From contig URPE01000030.1 of NCBI GenBank assembly GCA_900549625.1, forward strand, positions 1 to 11,968: a stretch of DNA of 11,968 bases, read 5' to 3'. Under the pieces are notes generated by a model. It was not told where the DNA came from, did not search any database, and was given only the letters and a program-made list of their open reading frames with translations. Each line of letters starts with the position of its first letter. Position 1 is the stretch's first letter. This stretch comes from an uncultured Mycoplasmatota bacterium (lineage in GTDB: Bacteria > Bacillota_I > Bacilli_A > RF39 > UBA660). Both the position numbers and the translations under genes were made by a program. Shown in pieces: positions 1-7,657 of this stretch.

Positions 1-362
1 ATTATAATGGTATTGGAAAGGAAGAGTACAAACATTTAGCTATGCTTGATATGGATAAAGAAGATTTATTTAAATTGTCTAAAACTGATAAGCTAGCTAA
101 AAAGTACTATGATAAACTTATGGAATTAAATACCAATCAAGAATTTGTTCAATTACTATCAAACGACGAAGAGTATGAAATTTATGTCAAATCTGAAATT
201 AGTGAAGCACGTGATAATGCTCGTAAAGAAGGCATTGAAGAAGGTTCAAAAGAATCTAAGTTAGAAATTGCGAAGGCTATGCTAAAGGAAAAGATGGACA
301 TTAACTTAATCGCTAAAGTAACTAAATTATCTATCGAAGAGATTGAACAATTAAAAGATTAA
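1..362 (+). CDS. Rpn family recombination-promoting nuclease / PD-(D/E)XK transposase-like protein, C-terminal part
   Basis: The reading frame is open to the left edge, so the 5' part lies outside the window; the ATG at 42 is internal rather than the start. The visible 120 residues begin YNGIGKEEYKHLAMLDMD and carry a charged, helical tail rich in Glu and Lys (SEARDNARKEGIEEGSKES), ending in a short helix-turn-helix-like stretch (MDINLIAKVTKLSIEEIEQLK). This layout is typical of the C-terminal half of Rpn-family proteins, DNA endonucleases related to transposases that promote RecA-independent recombination and are often multicopy and mobile. The nuclease core (D...ExK) is not in view, so activity cannot be judged. 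The gene ends at TAA (360-362) just before a hairpin and faces mscL. Family assignment is by recognition of the tail pattern. Confidence 0.7.
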   Translation, partial: YNGIGKEEYKHLAMLDMDKEDLFKLSKTDKLAKKYYDKLMELNTNQEFVQLLSNDEEYEIYVKSEISEARDNARKEGIEEGSKESKLEIAKAMLKEKMDINLIAKVTKLSIEEIEQLKD

Positions 363-374
363 TTTCAAATATGT

Positions 375-401
375 AAAAAAGTGCCCTAGTGACACTTTTT
401 T
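375..401 (-). terminator. Rho-independent terminator of mscL, probably also serving the + strand gene
   Basis: On the minus strand the stem is AGTGTC-ACTAG-GGCACT (5-base loop, one G-U pair), flanked by A6 and T6 that extend it. It starts 1 bp after the mscL stop. On the + strand one stem pair becomes A/C, so termination of the Rpn gene there is probably weaker. Confidence 0.8.
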
Positions 402-402
402 A

Positions 403-786
403 TTACTTTTTATCTTTTAATAAATCTCTTATTTCTTCTAATAGCTTTGTTTCATCGCTTTTTTTTGACGCTTCTTTTTTGGCTTCTTCCTTTGTTTCTA
501 AATGAGTTACTTTATTAATAAATTTAATAAGTAAAAAAATGCAAAAAGATACAATAAGAAAATCAATGACACTTTGAATAAATAAACCATATTGAATGTT
601 TGCATCTTTTATAGTAATTGATAATCCTGAAAAATCTATACCTCCTAAAATAATTCCTAAAATTGGAGATAAAATATTATTAACAAGCGAACTAACAATA
701 CTTGAAAAAGCACCGCCAACTATAACACCAACGGCTAGATCTAAAACATTACCCCTTTTTATAAATTCTTTAAATTCTTTTATCAT
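403..786 (-). CDS. mscL: Large-conductance mechanosensitive channel MscL
   Basis: This 127-aa protein is a homopentameric inner-membrane channel that opens under membrane tension and releases solutes during hypo-osmotic shock. The N-terminal amphipathic helix MIKEFKEFIKRGN leads into the signature LAVGVIVGGAFSSIVSSLVNN (residues 17-37), which is the pore-lining first transmembrane helix with its Gly/Ala packing face. A second transmembrane helix spans about 67-90 (FIQSVIDFLIVSFCIFLLIKF), followed by a Lys/Glu-rich cytoplasmic helix ending LLEEIRDLLKDKK. Length and layout are normal for the family. The start is ATG with an AAAGGAG Shine-Dalgarno about 9 bases upstream. It lies 17 bp after the deacetylase gene on the same strand, so the two are probably cotranscribed and end at the hairpin at 375-401. 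Confidence 0.95.
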   Translation of the reverse strand: MIKEFKEFIKRGNVLDLAVGVIVGGAFSSIVSSLVNNILSPILGIILGGIDFSGLSITIKDANIQYGLFIQSVIDFLIVSFCIFLLIKFINKVTHLETKEEAKKEASKKSDETKLLEEIRDLLKDKK

Positions 787-803
787 ATTAAACTACTCCT
801 TTA

Positions 804-2234
804 CTAATTATTAATATGATGATGAACAGTAGGACTAGACATATCATAAGCCCGAAAAGTATAGCCATGGGTTAAACCAAATTGGATTACTGACTCTACA
901 GCATCGACACTGAAAGATTTAATATCATGCTGTAAAACTACATAAGTCTGCTTACCACCTAATGAATTAATTATATTGGAAACAACCATTGCCGTTTTAG
1001 TAGTTTCTCCAGCATCGCCACTTACAACATTCCAATCTACATACTTAAATCCCCTCGCCTCAACAGCTTTAGTTAATTTACTCATAATATGACTATTATT
1101 GTCATAGTTTTTGCTAATTGTATTAGAACTACCACCAGGAAAACGCATTAACATGCTTGTATACCCTGTTATTCTTTTTACTTTAGCTTGAATAGCATAT
1201 AAGTCAGTGAAATAATTATCGACTGATGAATAAATATAGCCATAATTATGGGTATTAGAGTGTAGCCCAATAGAGTGCCCTTCTTCATATTCTCTTTTAA
1301 TTATATCATCATAACCATTAGTTAAGTTTTGATTAGTTACGAAGAATGTTGCTTTAACATTATATTTTTTTAATGTATCAAGTAAAGCACCAGTATAAGC
1401 CCCTGGTCCATCATCAAAGGTTAAATAGATACTTTTACCACTAGGTGTACTTTCATCATTTTTCTTATAAACAAAAACAGTTCTGGTTATATTAGATTCG
1501 TTGTTAACGCTATCCTTTACTTGGTAATTTATTTTATATTCGCCTAATTTATTTATATCAACATTACCACTGATAGTTATTTTAGAACTTAAGTCGCCAT
1601 CACAATTATCAAAGGCCTTAGCCCCTTCTTCCTTGTAATCACTACCAAGAGTCAAATAAACAAATTCACTACCATTAAGAGTTATTTTTGGTTTCTCTTC
1701 ATCTTTTTTTATACCAGTTCGTTCTTCTTTTGCAGTATTACCAGATGAATCACTTACAGAAAATAACACTTTACCATTACTTATTTTAGTACTAATATTC
1801 TTAGTAATATCCCCATCATAATTGTCATAAGCTGTAACATCTAAATTTAAAACATTTTCATTAGGGCAATAATAATACTCATCTTTAGGGATATTCAAAA
1901 CAGGACTTTCATTATCAACGACAAAAACATCTTGTATTTTTTCAATTTTTTTATCATCATAAGAAAAAGTATACTTTATTTTATAATCACCTAAAACACT
2001 TGTATCAACTTCACCATTTTGTGAATATTTAGCTTCCGAACAGGAAAATATATTACCATAACACACGTGCCCAGGACTTATATTAGGACTAGTATTATAG
2101 GTAACAAAAACTTGTTTAGTAAAATCTTTATCATGAAACCTTGGTACTAAAAAAGTAAATATAAGCATTGGAACAACAAATAAACATAATATAAATATTA
2201 ATATAAGTAAAATTTTTTTATCTAACTTTTTCAT
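804..2234 (-). CDS. Membrane-anchored polysaccharide deacetylase (NodB domain) with Ig-like repeats
   Basis: The 476-aa protein starts with a Lys-rich N-terminus and one hydrophobic helix (about 8-30), either a signal anchor or an uncleaved signal. It is followed by extracellular Ig/DUF5011-like repeats at roughly 35-107, 110-178 and 180-257; the second and third carry the YDNYDGD and FDNCDGD motifs typical of that repeat. The C-terminal NodB domain (about 266-465) has the metal and catalytic motifs TFDDGPG (272-278), HSNTH (325-329), RFPGG (364-368), DWNVVSGDA (400-408) and LQHD (434-437). Such enzymes remove acetyl groups from peptidoglycan GlcNAc/MurNAc or other cell-surface glycans, and all key residues are present, so it should be active. 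The substrate cannot be read from sequence. The start is ATG with a GGAG Shine-Dalgarno. mscL follows at 17 bp. Codons match the AT-rich surroundings. Confidence 0.9.
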   Translation of the reverse strand: MKKLDKKILLILIFILCLFVVPMLIFTFLVPRFHDKDFTKQVFVTYNTSPNISPGHVCYGNIFSCSEAKYSQNGEVDTSVLGDYKIKYTFSYDDKKIEKIQDVFVVDNESPVLNIPKDEYYYCPNENVLNLDVTAYDNYDGDITKNISTKISNGKVLFSVSDSSGNTAKEERTGIKKDEEKPKITLNGSEFVYLTLGSDYKEEGAKAFDNCDGDLSSKITISGNVDINKLGEYKINYQVKDSVNNESNITRTVFVYKKNDESTPSGKSIYLTFDDGPGAYTGALLDTLKKYNVKATFFVTNQNLTNGYDDIIKREYEEGHSIGLHSNTHNYGYIYSSVDNYFTDLYAIQAKVKRITGYTSMLMRFPGGSSNTISKNYDNNSHIMSKLTKAVEARGFKYVDWNVVSGDAGETTKTAMVVSNIINSLGGKQTYVVLQHDIKSFSVDAVESVIQFGLTHGYTFRAYDMSSPTVHHHINN

Positions 2235-2246
2235 AACAACTCCACA

Positions 2247-2252
2247 ATTATA
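2247..2252 (-). promoter_or_regulatory. Possible -10 box for the deacetylase-mscL pair
   Basis: The minus strand reads TATAAT 12 bases before the deacetylase start codon, in the 49-bp gap after the preceding gene. No good -35 box is found at 16-18 bp, and the leader would be only a few bases long, so readthrough from upstream is equally possible. Confidence 0.25.
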
Positions 2253-2283
2253 GTGTTTCTAGTTTTTTAGTATTTATACCTAA

Positions 2284-3354
2284 TTACAATAATTCATTTA
2301 AATCTTTTTTAATATATTTTAATTCTTCTAATTCAGTTGTATCTAAAAAGCCACTTTTTGCTTTTAAAACACTAGGAATTCTATTAACTACACAAGCACA
2401 AGTAAGTTCAACTGTTTTAGGAGCTTCATTTAACACTTTAGTTGTTGGTTCACCATAGATTGTCCATTCATTAATATCACTTTCATCTTTAGTATAAACC
2501 TTACCAATACACATAATTTCTAAAATAATATCTTCTTTAGTACTCGCGGTCACTACAGCATTCATTCCTCTTACCATTCCTTTTTTTAAAGTCATATTAA
2601 GAGTATCACTTACTAATTCTTCTTCTGTTTTTACAGGTAAACAAACTTGTTTTATATCAGTTACATTAAGGTGCAATTTCTTACTTAACCAACCAACTAC
2701 ATTCCACATATAACTTGGAAAGAATTCTTGCTTTTTCATTAAAGCATCTCTTTCTTCTTTAGACATATCATTAGTACTTGCAATAGTTTGATCAAATTCT
2801 TCTTCACTTAAGCCTGCCCCATGAGCCTTAGCAAGTGCAATACCATAGTCTTCGACATTATAAGAACTTACACCTTTTATTTTGGTTATTTTTTCAGTTG
2901 ATGCACAAATACTTGTTATCATATTACCCCAGAATATATCTTGATATCCACAACCAATAACTGTGCAGTTATAAAGAGTAGCCAAAGCATTTATTTCTTC
3001 CCATAAAATAGGATTTGAATTTTTAGCATAGAAAGCTTCCTCACAAGTAGTAATTACATTTACGCTATTTTTAACACATGTTCTTACTTCTTCTTTAATA
3101 TCTTTTAAAGTACTCATAGTTGTAATAATAGCAACATCCGGTTTTGTTTTTTTTATATTTTTATCCAATTCTTTTATAGAACTTACTACTACATTGCTAT
3201 TTCCTGTACCAATAATATCACTTATTCTCTTACCAATAACATTTTCATTTATATCAGCTGCCCCAACAACTACACCATTTTTCTCTTCTACATAACGCAT
3301 AGTATATTTACTCATTTTACCACAGCCAATTTGAAACACCTTAACTTTTTCCAT
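2284..3354 (-). CDS. 2,4-diaminopentanoate dehydrogenase / dihydrodipicolinate reductase-like NAD(P)-dependent dehydrogenase
   Basis: The 356-aa protein has an N-terminal Rossmann fold with the dinucleotide-binding loop GCGKMS (10-15) at the end of the first strand and an acidic residue after the second strand (AADIN, D34). The middle and C-terminal parts (VIGCGYQDIFWGN at about 134-146, then KAHGAGLSEEEFD) resemble the Ord family. Ord oxidises (2R,4S)-2,4-diaminopentanoate to 2-amino-4-oxopentanoate with NAD(P)+ in ornithine fermentation. Length fits that family. No other ornithine-degradation genes (oraS/oraE, ortA/ortB) are nearby, so the substrate could well differ. It starts 8 bp after the AAA+ gene, with AAAGGGGA as Shine-Dalgarno inside the end of that gene, so the two form a transcription unit. 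Confidence 0.7.
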   Translation of the reverse strand: MEKVKVFQIGCGKMSKYTMRYVEEKNGVVVGAADINENVIGKRISDIIGTGNSNVVVSSIKELDKNIKKTKPDVAIITTMSTLKDIKEEVRTCVKNSVNVITTCEEAFYAKNSNPILWEEINALATLYNCTVIGCGYQDIFWGNMITSICASTEKITKIKGVSSYNVEDYGIALAKAHGAGLSEEEFDQTIASTNDMSKEERDALMKKQEFFPSYMWNVVGWLSKKLHLNVTDIKQVCLPVKTEEELVSDTLNMTLKKGMVRGMNAVVTASTKEDIILEIMCIGKVYTKDESDINEWTIYGEPTTKVLNEAPKTVELTCACVVNRIPSVLKAKSGFLDTTELEELKYIKKDLNELL

Positions 3355-3362
3355 AATTTCTT

Positions 3363-4322
3363 TTATCCCCTTTCATTTAAGTCAACTTGTTCTTCAATTA
3401 TCAAATCTTTAAACTCTTCTTTAAATCTTTCAATCTCTTTTACTTTCACATCTTCATATATATTTCTAGCATTACAAATTGCCTTATAAATATGTTTTAT
3501 TTTAACTGTACTTTCATTATCATAAACAGCATATGTAAAAGCATTAGATAAAATGGTTAAACATATATCAGGATATCTACTAGCAACTTCATATACTCTT
3601 TTGTATTCATCTGTCATTTCAACAATAAAACGCATTATTCTTTCTTTAACAAAATCAGTATAAAGAAGTTTAACACCCATTTGCTTTTCTAATTTAGGTG
3701 TCGTCCCAAGAAGAATCTTTACAGTAGTATCTTTACTAGCTTCTAAAACATCTATTTTTTGAAATCTTCTTAGAAAAGCTCGATCTCTTAAAATATAAGC
3801 TTCATATTCTTCAGTTGTTGTTGCCCCGATCATTTTAATAGTTCCCCGGTCTAACCCAGCTTTTAACATATTAGCAAAGTCTATGCCCCCATTACTTTGG
3901 GTATTTTTATTTACTAAAACATGTGTTTCATCAATAAATAAAATTGTTTTATCTCGATTATTTAATTCTTTTACTAACATATCAATTCTTGTTTCTGTCT
4001 GCCCATCCATATTAATATCACCTAAAAGACTAGTAATATTAACCTTTATTATTTCAAAACCCTTTAGGGCATTTGGAACATTATTATTTTGAATACGATA
4101 AGAAAGACCTTCTACAATAGCAGTTTTACCTATACCAGGCTTACCTACTAATAAAGCACTTTTTTCTGGTGTTAAAAGAGTTAGTATGCACTGTTTTATT
4201 TCCTCATCTCGTCCAATAGCCGGGTCAGTTATATATGTTTTATTAGTTAAATTCTCACCATATCTTTCTAGTATACTAATATTTTTTTCTTTGTTAGATT
4301 CATTTACATTTAATATTTCCAT
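3363..4322 (-). CDS. Stand-alone AAA+ ATPase resembling the D1 domain of ClpC/ClpB
   Basis: This 319-aa protein consists essentially of one AAA+ module. After a short lead (about 1-35) comes the ClpA/B/C-like entry AIGRDEEI. Walker A is GKPGIGKT (60-67), Walker B ILFIDE (127-132, followed by TH where Clp proteins have IH), sensor 1 is GATTTEEY (166-173), and RDRAFLRRF (179-187) holds the arginine-finger pair. A lid domain with a sensor-2-like SRYPDICLTIL follows (248-258), then a charged coiled tail. Full ClpC is over 800 aa with an N-domain, a middle domain and a second ATPase domain; all are missing, as is any ClpP-docking loop. It is therefore probably not a ClpP partner and may remodel a specific substrate, perhaps the product of the next gene (inference). 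The start is ATG with AAAGGA 8 bases upstream. Confidence 0.8.
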   Translation of the reverse strand: MEILNVNESNKEKNISILERYGENLTNKTYITDPAIGRDEEIKQCILTLLTPEKSALLVGKPGIGKTAIVEGLSYRIQNNNVPNALKGFEIIKVNITSLLGDINMDGQTETRIDMLVKELNNRDKTILFIDETHVLVNKNTQSNGGIDFANMLKAGLDRGTIKMIGATTTEEYEAYILRDRAFLRRFQKIDVLEASKDTTVKILLGTTPKLEKQMGVKLLYTDFVKERIMRFIVEMTDEYKRVYEVASRYPDICLTILSNAFTYAVYDNESTVKIKHIYKAICNARNIYEDVKVKEIERFKEEFKDLIIEEQVDLNERG

Positions 4323-4391
4323 ATCATCAATCCTTTAAAACAAGTTTAACACAAAAAAAAAGAAAAAGAAATAATGAATAACTAATAATCC

Positions 4392-6332
4392 TTAAAAAAG
4401 AAAATTAATAATTAAACATCCGACTAATCCAACTAATAAAGGTAAAATAAAAGCTAAAAAGGTTAATTTAAAACTCTTTGTTTCTTGTTTTATTGTAAAT
4501 AAAGTAGTCGCACAAGGATAATGACAAACCATTAAGAAAATAAAACAAATTGCTGTTTTAATAGTCCATCCATGATTAATTAAAATCATTTGTAAATTAT
4601 CGGTTGTTCCATAATCAACTAAAGTATTACACTTTAAATACCCCAAAAGCATAATTGGCAAAATTATTTCATTGGCGGGTAACCCTAGTATAAACGCCAT
4701 TAAAATAATACCATCAAGTCCCAATAATACACCTAAATAATCAAGTTTATTACTAATTAAATAAAACAATGATAACCCATTTACTTGCCAAACACTTAAT
4801 AAATATATTAATATTCCCATTGGAAAAGATACTATCGCAGCTCTTTTTAAAACATCTATTCCTTTTTCTTTTATAGCATAATATATAGTACGGTAAAATT
4901 TAGGTCTTATAAAAGAAGGTAATTCCAAAGTAAACAATACATGTTCATCTACATTTATTTTTTTACTAATAAACTTTGTACTTATAAACGTTAAAATAAT
5001 ACTAAAAATAACTATTAACGTTAATAATAAGGCTACCCAAAAACTATTATTCATTCCTAAAGTACTTGTTAAAAATATTTCTAACAAAACTATTATAGTA
5101 GGAAATCTTCCATTACATGGCACAAAAGCATTTGTTAAAATAGCTAAAATACGAATCTTTTTACTTTCCATAATTCTAGTACCCGTAACTGCTACAGCAT
5201 TACAACCAAGTCCCATACACATCGTAAGTCCTTGTTTACCACAAGAGCCACACTTTTTAAAAGGATAATCTAAATTAAAAGCAATTCTTGGTAACAAACC
5301 ATAATCTTCAAATAACGAAAATAATATAAAAAATATAATTGTTGGGGGCCCCATCACACTTATAACCCAGTAAAGAGTTCTATACCCTCCATAAAAAAGA
5401 GGATTAAAAATAAACTCAGGTATAAAAGATAATACTTTTATTAATGGTTGTTCCGTTTTCAAAAAGAAAGAAAACAACAAATTAGAGGGCTCATTAGAAA
5501 AAGAAATAGAAACCCATAAAATAAAGAAAAGAAAAGCAATTAAAATCGGTATACTAGTAAATTTAGAACTAAAAAGAAAATTTAATATTTTATCACTCTT
5601 TTTTTCTTTAACATTACGACTATCCAAAACATTAGTTATAATATTTTTAGCACAATTATGGTAACTTTCTACTACATCTATTTTAGAAATATAATGTCTA
5701 AAAAAACTTAAACGTTTATTATTATTAACAAGCACATAATCATCATGAAATAGAGCATAAATAAGCATATTCCGTGGGATCTTATCTCTAGCCCAATCTA
5801 AATAATTTTGTAATTTCTTCGTATGTAAAATATCTATATATTCCCTATTATTATATTGATATATAGTATCTAATAATTCATTAACTCCCTCTTTAGTTTT
5901 AGTACTTAAAAAAATAACAGGGACACCAAGAACTTCTTCTAACTTTTCTTTATTTATTTTTAAATTAATTTTTCTTGCTTCATCGATTAAATTAACCCCT
6001 AAAATTATATTTGGAAAAACATCATATACTTCTAAAAATAATTCAATACTTCTTTCCAAATTAACTGCATCAGCCACAAAAACAATCAAATCATATTGTT
6101 CTTCTAATAAATACTTAGTTGCAATAATCTCTTCATCACTTTCACTAATTAAAGAGTATATACCCGGTAGATCTACAATAGAATATTTTTCATCTTTATA
6201 TTTAAAAAAACTACCTTCATTCTTAACCGTCTTACCAGTCCAATTACCAGTATGATGGTGAGATGGTGTTAAAATATTAAAAAGCGAACTCTTACCAGTA
6301 TTAGGATTTCCTACTAGACAAATATTTTTCAT
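4392..6332 (-). CDS. feoB: Ferrous iron transporter FeoB
   Basis: A 646-aa Fe(II) uptake protein of the cytoplasmic membrane, with an N-terminal GTPase domain coupled to a polytopic permease. G-domain motifs visible are G1 GNPNTGKSS (8-16), a switch-I region HTGNWTGKTV (27-36), G3 DLPG (54-57) and G4 NLID (114-117). A helical linker follows (about 165-245), then multiple hydrophobic helices from about 258 to the end. Conserved gate segments are MGLGCNAVAVTGTR (373-386) and FVPCNGRFPTI (403-413). A CGSCG cluster sits at 361-365. Length is at the short end of the normal FeoB range but nothing appears missing. Its ATG overlaps the feoA stop by one base (TAATG), so translation is probably coupled. 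No clear terminator follows before the AAA+ gene 69 bp away. Confidence 0.96.
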   Translation of the reverse strand: MKNICLVGNPNTGKSSLFNILTPSHHHTGNWTGKTVKNEGSFFKYKDEKYSIVDLPGIYSLISESDEEIIATKYLLEEQYDLIVFVADAVNLERSIELFLEVYDVFPNIILGVNLIDEARKINLKINKEKLEEVLGVPVIFLSTKTKEGVNELLDTIYQYNNREYIDILHTKKLQNYLDWARDKIPRNMLIYALFHDDYVLVNNNKRLSFFRHYISKIDVVESYHNCAKNIITNVLDSRNVKEKKSDKILNFLFSSKFTSIPILIAFLFFILWVSISFSNEPSNLLFSFFLKTEQPLIKVLSFIPEFIFNPLFYGGYRTLYWVISVMGPPTIIFFILFSLFEDYGLLPRIAFNLDYPFKKCGSCGKQGLTMCMGLGCNAVAVTGTRIMESKKIRILAILTNAFVPCNGRFPTIIVLLEIFLTSTLGMNNSFWVALLLTLIVIFSIILTFISTKFISKKINVDEHVLFTLELPSFIRPKFYRTIYYAIKEKGIDVLKRAAIVSFPMGILIYLLSVWQVNGLSLFYLISNKLDYLGVLLGLDGIILMAFILGLPANEIILPIMLLGYLKCNTLVDYGTTDNLQMILINHGWTIKTAICFIFLMVCHYPCATTLFTIKQETKSFKLTFLAFILPLLVGLVGCLIINFLF

Positions 6333-6559
6333 TATACACTAACCTCAATTTTAGCCGCATCTTGTTTTCTAATAGTAAATATAGAATTATTAACTTGATA
6401 AGCCACCGGATCATTAAAAGGACTATTAAACTTAGCTTTAATAATATTATCTTTCATAACCCCTAACCTTGATAATCTAAAAAAACTCATTTCATCTAAA
6501 TATATATTTTGAATTACCCCTTGTTCACCAATTTTTAATTCATTCAATCTTTTAATCAT
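6332..6559 (-). CDS. feoA: Ferrous iron transport accessory protein FeoA
   Basis: A 75-aa SH3-like FeoA protein, the small cytoplasmic partner of FeoB. It opens MIKRLNELKIGEQGVIQNI and contains the family's MSFFRLSRLGVMKDNII core (a variant of the usual RLxxLGxxxGxxI) and the terminal SIFTIRKQDAAKIEV strand. The frame is open further upstream to 6670, but I place the start at 6559. The FeoA domain begins exactly there, GAGGA lies 10 bases upstream, and the longer form would run over the divergent promoter and gene. It overlaps feoB by one base. Iron control by Fur or a similar regulator is likely from family knowledge, but no convincing box is seen. Confidence 0.92.
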   Translation of the reverse strand: MIKRLNELKIGEQGVIQNIYLDEMSFFRLSRLGVMKDNIIKAKFNSPFNDPVAYQVNNSIFTIRKQDAAKIEVSV

Positions 6560-6583
6560 ATAAAACACATCCTCATCTACTAT

Positions 6584-6611
6584 ATTATATGTAAGTTCTT
6601 TATTATGCCAC
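6584..6611 (-). promoter_or_regulatory. Probable feoAB promoter
   Basis: On the minus strand -35 GTGGCA (6606-6611, 4 of 6 matches) and -10 TATAAT (6584-6589) are 16 bp apart. Transcription would begin near 6577, leaving a leader of about 18 bases that includes the GAGGA ribosome site. Confidence 0.5.
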
Positions 6612-6618
6612 TTTCTCA

Positions 6619-6638
6619 TATAATAAAAAAGAGGAGGT
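6619..6638 (+). promoter_or_regulatory. -10 box and strong ribosome binding site for the 91-aa gene
   Basis: TATAAT (6619-6624) precedes the strong Shine-Dalgarno GAGGAGGT (6631-6638), which lies 5 bases before ATG 6644 and decides the start against the upstream in-frame ATG at 6605. If this -10 is used, the leader would be only about a dozen bases. No good -35 is seen. Confidence 0.45.
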
Positions 6639-6643
6639 ATATT

Positions 6644-6919
6644 ATGTTTCCTCCAAATATTAATCCCCAAACTTATGCTTTTTCTGCTGTCATAGTAGCA
6701 TCCCTACTATCCAAAGATTTTACTATTGATGAAGCAAATACCATTGGTAACTGGTTAGTTTTAGCAGGTGATTATTTAATTACATGTGCAGGTCAAAGTA
6801 CTCTAATTCAAAATAGACAGATTCCTAATACAGACCCTGCTAATTCTAATGTCGACTTAGATAAAATAAAAGATGCTTTAAACAAAATGGCAAAACATTT
6901 AAAAGACTTAAACACATAA
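6644..6919 (+). CDS. Small conserved-looking protein of unknown function (91 aa)
   Basis: The protein begins MFPPNINPQTYAFSAVIVAS and has two predicted helices: a hydrophobic one at about 10-22 ending in LLSKDFTIDEA, and a second at about 31-46 (IGNWLVLAGDYLITCAG). It then has QSTLIQNRQIP and a charged C-terminal helix (DLDKIKDALNKMAKHLKDL). The pattern, Pro/Asn-rich start, D-T-x-E-A-N-x-I-G-N-W motif and QNR, recalls short uncharacterised proteins I associate with Firmicutes, but I cannot name a family or function. The excellent ribosome site and normal amino-acid make-up argue that it is a real gene. It is divergent from feoAB across 84 bp, and its stop is 5 bp from the recO stop with no terminator between, so the transcripts overlap. 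Confidence 0.75.
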   Translation: MFPPNINPQTYAFSAVIVASLLSKDFTIDEANTIGNWLVLAGDYLITCAGQSTLIQNRQIPNTDPANSNVDLDKIKDALNKMAKHLKDLNT

Positions 6920-6924
6920 ATTCA

Positions 6925-7656
6925 CTAAATTTGTTTTAATTTATTTAGAAATTCTTTACTATTTAAATATATACCCGTATATTTAGAATAATAATTATCT
7001 AAAAAGAGTTCTATTGTCTTTTTATCCTCATCACTAACATTTAACTTTTTAATACTTCTCATATCTATCATTTGATATAATCTTAATAATTTAATTACTT
7101 TCACTGGTATCAAAGGTTCATTATGATAACAAGAAGAACAAAGAAGTCCCCCTTTATCCATCGCAATCGTAATAATATTAGTTTTTCTTTCACATAAAAC
7201 ACATGCATCTAAACATAGTCCTACCCCAAGCATTGGTAAATACTTCATCTCTAAAATATGACTTATACTTTGTGGATCTAACCCCTCTTCTATTTTTAAA
7301 ACAGCCATAGTTAACAAATCAAATATAACTTTTTCTTCAGTTTCCTTTACAACTTGCAAAGATAACTCAGCTAAATAATTCAAATAAGTAAGTTTTTCTA
7401 TATCATTATGAATATTTTTAAAAGGATTGATTATATCAACATCATTTAAGATTGATAACTTACCCTCTTTATAGTAAATATAAAAATATCCATAAGTAAA
7501 AGGTAATGTCATAGCCCTTAATCTACTTTTTATAGATTTAACGCCCTTTGCCATTACCCCTATTAAACCATATTCTTTAGTAAGAAGTTGTATAACTAGT
7601 GACGTCTCTTTATAACTTGTTACATGTATAATAAAACCCGTCACTTTTGTTATCAT
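6925..7656 (-). CDS. recO: DNA repair protein RecO
   Basis: A 243-aa recombination mediator that acts with RecF/RecR to load RecA on SSB-coated single-stranded DNA and anneals strands. The N-terminal OB fold is seen in TGFIIHVTSYKETSLVIQLLTKEYG and MAKGVKSIKSRLRAMTLPF. The helical C-terminal part holds the zinc site as two CxxC pairs (C152/C155 and C173/C176). Length is normal (about 240-255 aa). The start ATG is 1 bp after the yqzL stop, with AAGGA located inside yqzL, so translation is probably coupled. It is the last gene of the ybeY-era-yqzL-recO unit and converges with the 91-aa gene. Confidence 0.95.
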   Translation of the reverse strand: MITKVTGFIIHVTSYKETSLVIQLLTKEYGLIGVMAKGVKSIKSRLRAMTLPFTYGYFYIYYKEGKLSILNDVDIINPFKNIHNDIEKLTYLNYLAELSLQVVKETEEKVIFDLLTMAVLKIEEGLDPQSISHILEMKYLPMLGVGLCLDACVLCERKTNIITIAMDKGGLLCSSCYHNEPLIPVKVIKLLRLYQMIDMRSIKKLNVSDEDKKTIELFLDNYYSKYTGIYLNSKEFLNKLKQI

Positions 7657-7657
7657 T

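Noticed and set aside
596..814. 72-codon + strand ORF over mscL
   Set aside because: Antisense shadow of mscL, no ribosome site, implausible composition.
3883..4092. 69-codon + strand ORF over the AAA+ ATPase gene
   Set aside because: Antisense of the Walker B/sensor region of a well-supported gene; no ribosome site.
4323..4391. Promoter or terminator in the gap between the AAA+ gene and feoB
   Set aside because: Only a weak TAAACT-like -10 and no hairpin; not convincing either way.
6560..6670. N-terminal extension of feoA to the ATG at 6670
   Set aside because: The extension lies over the divergent promoter and the 91-aa gene start, adds no recognisable domain, and the FeoA domain begins at 6559 with its own ribosome site.
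6925..6948. AT-only inverted repeat between the 91-aa gene and recO as a terminator
   Set aside because: The 6-bp A/T-dominated stem lies inside the recO coding end and has no clear T tract.
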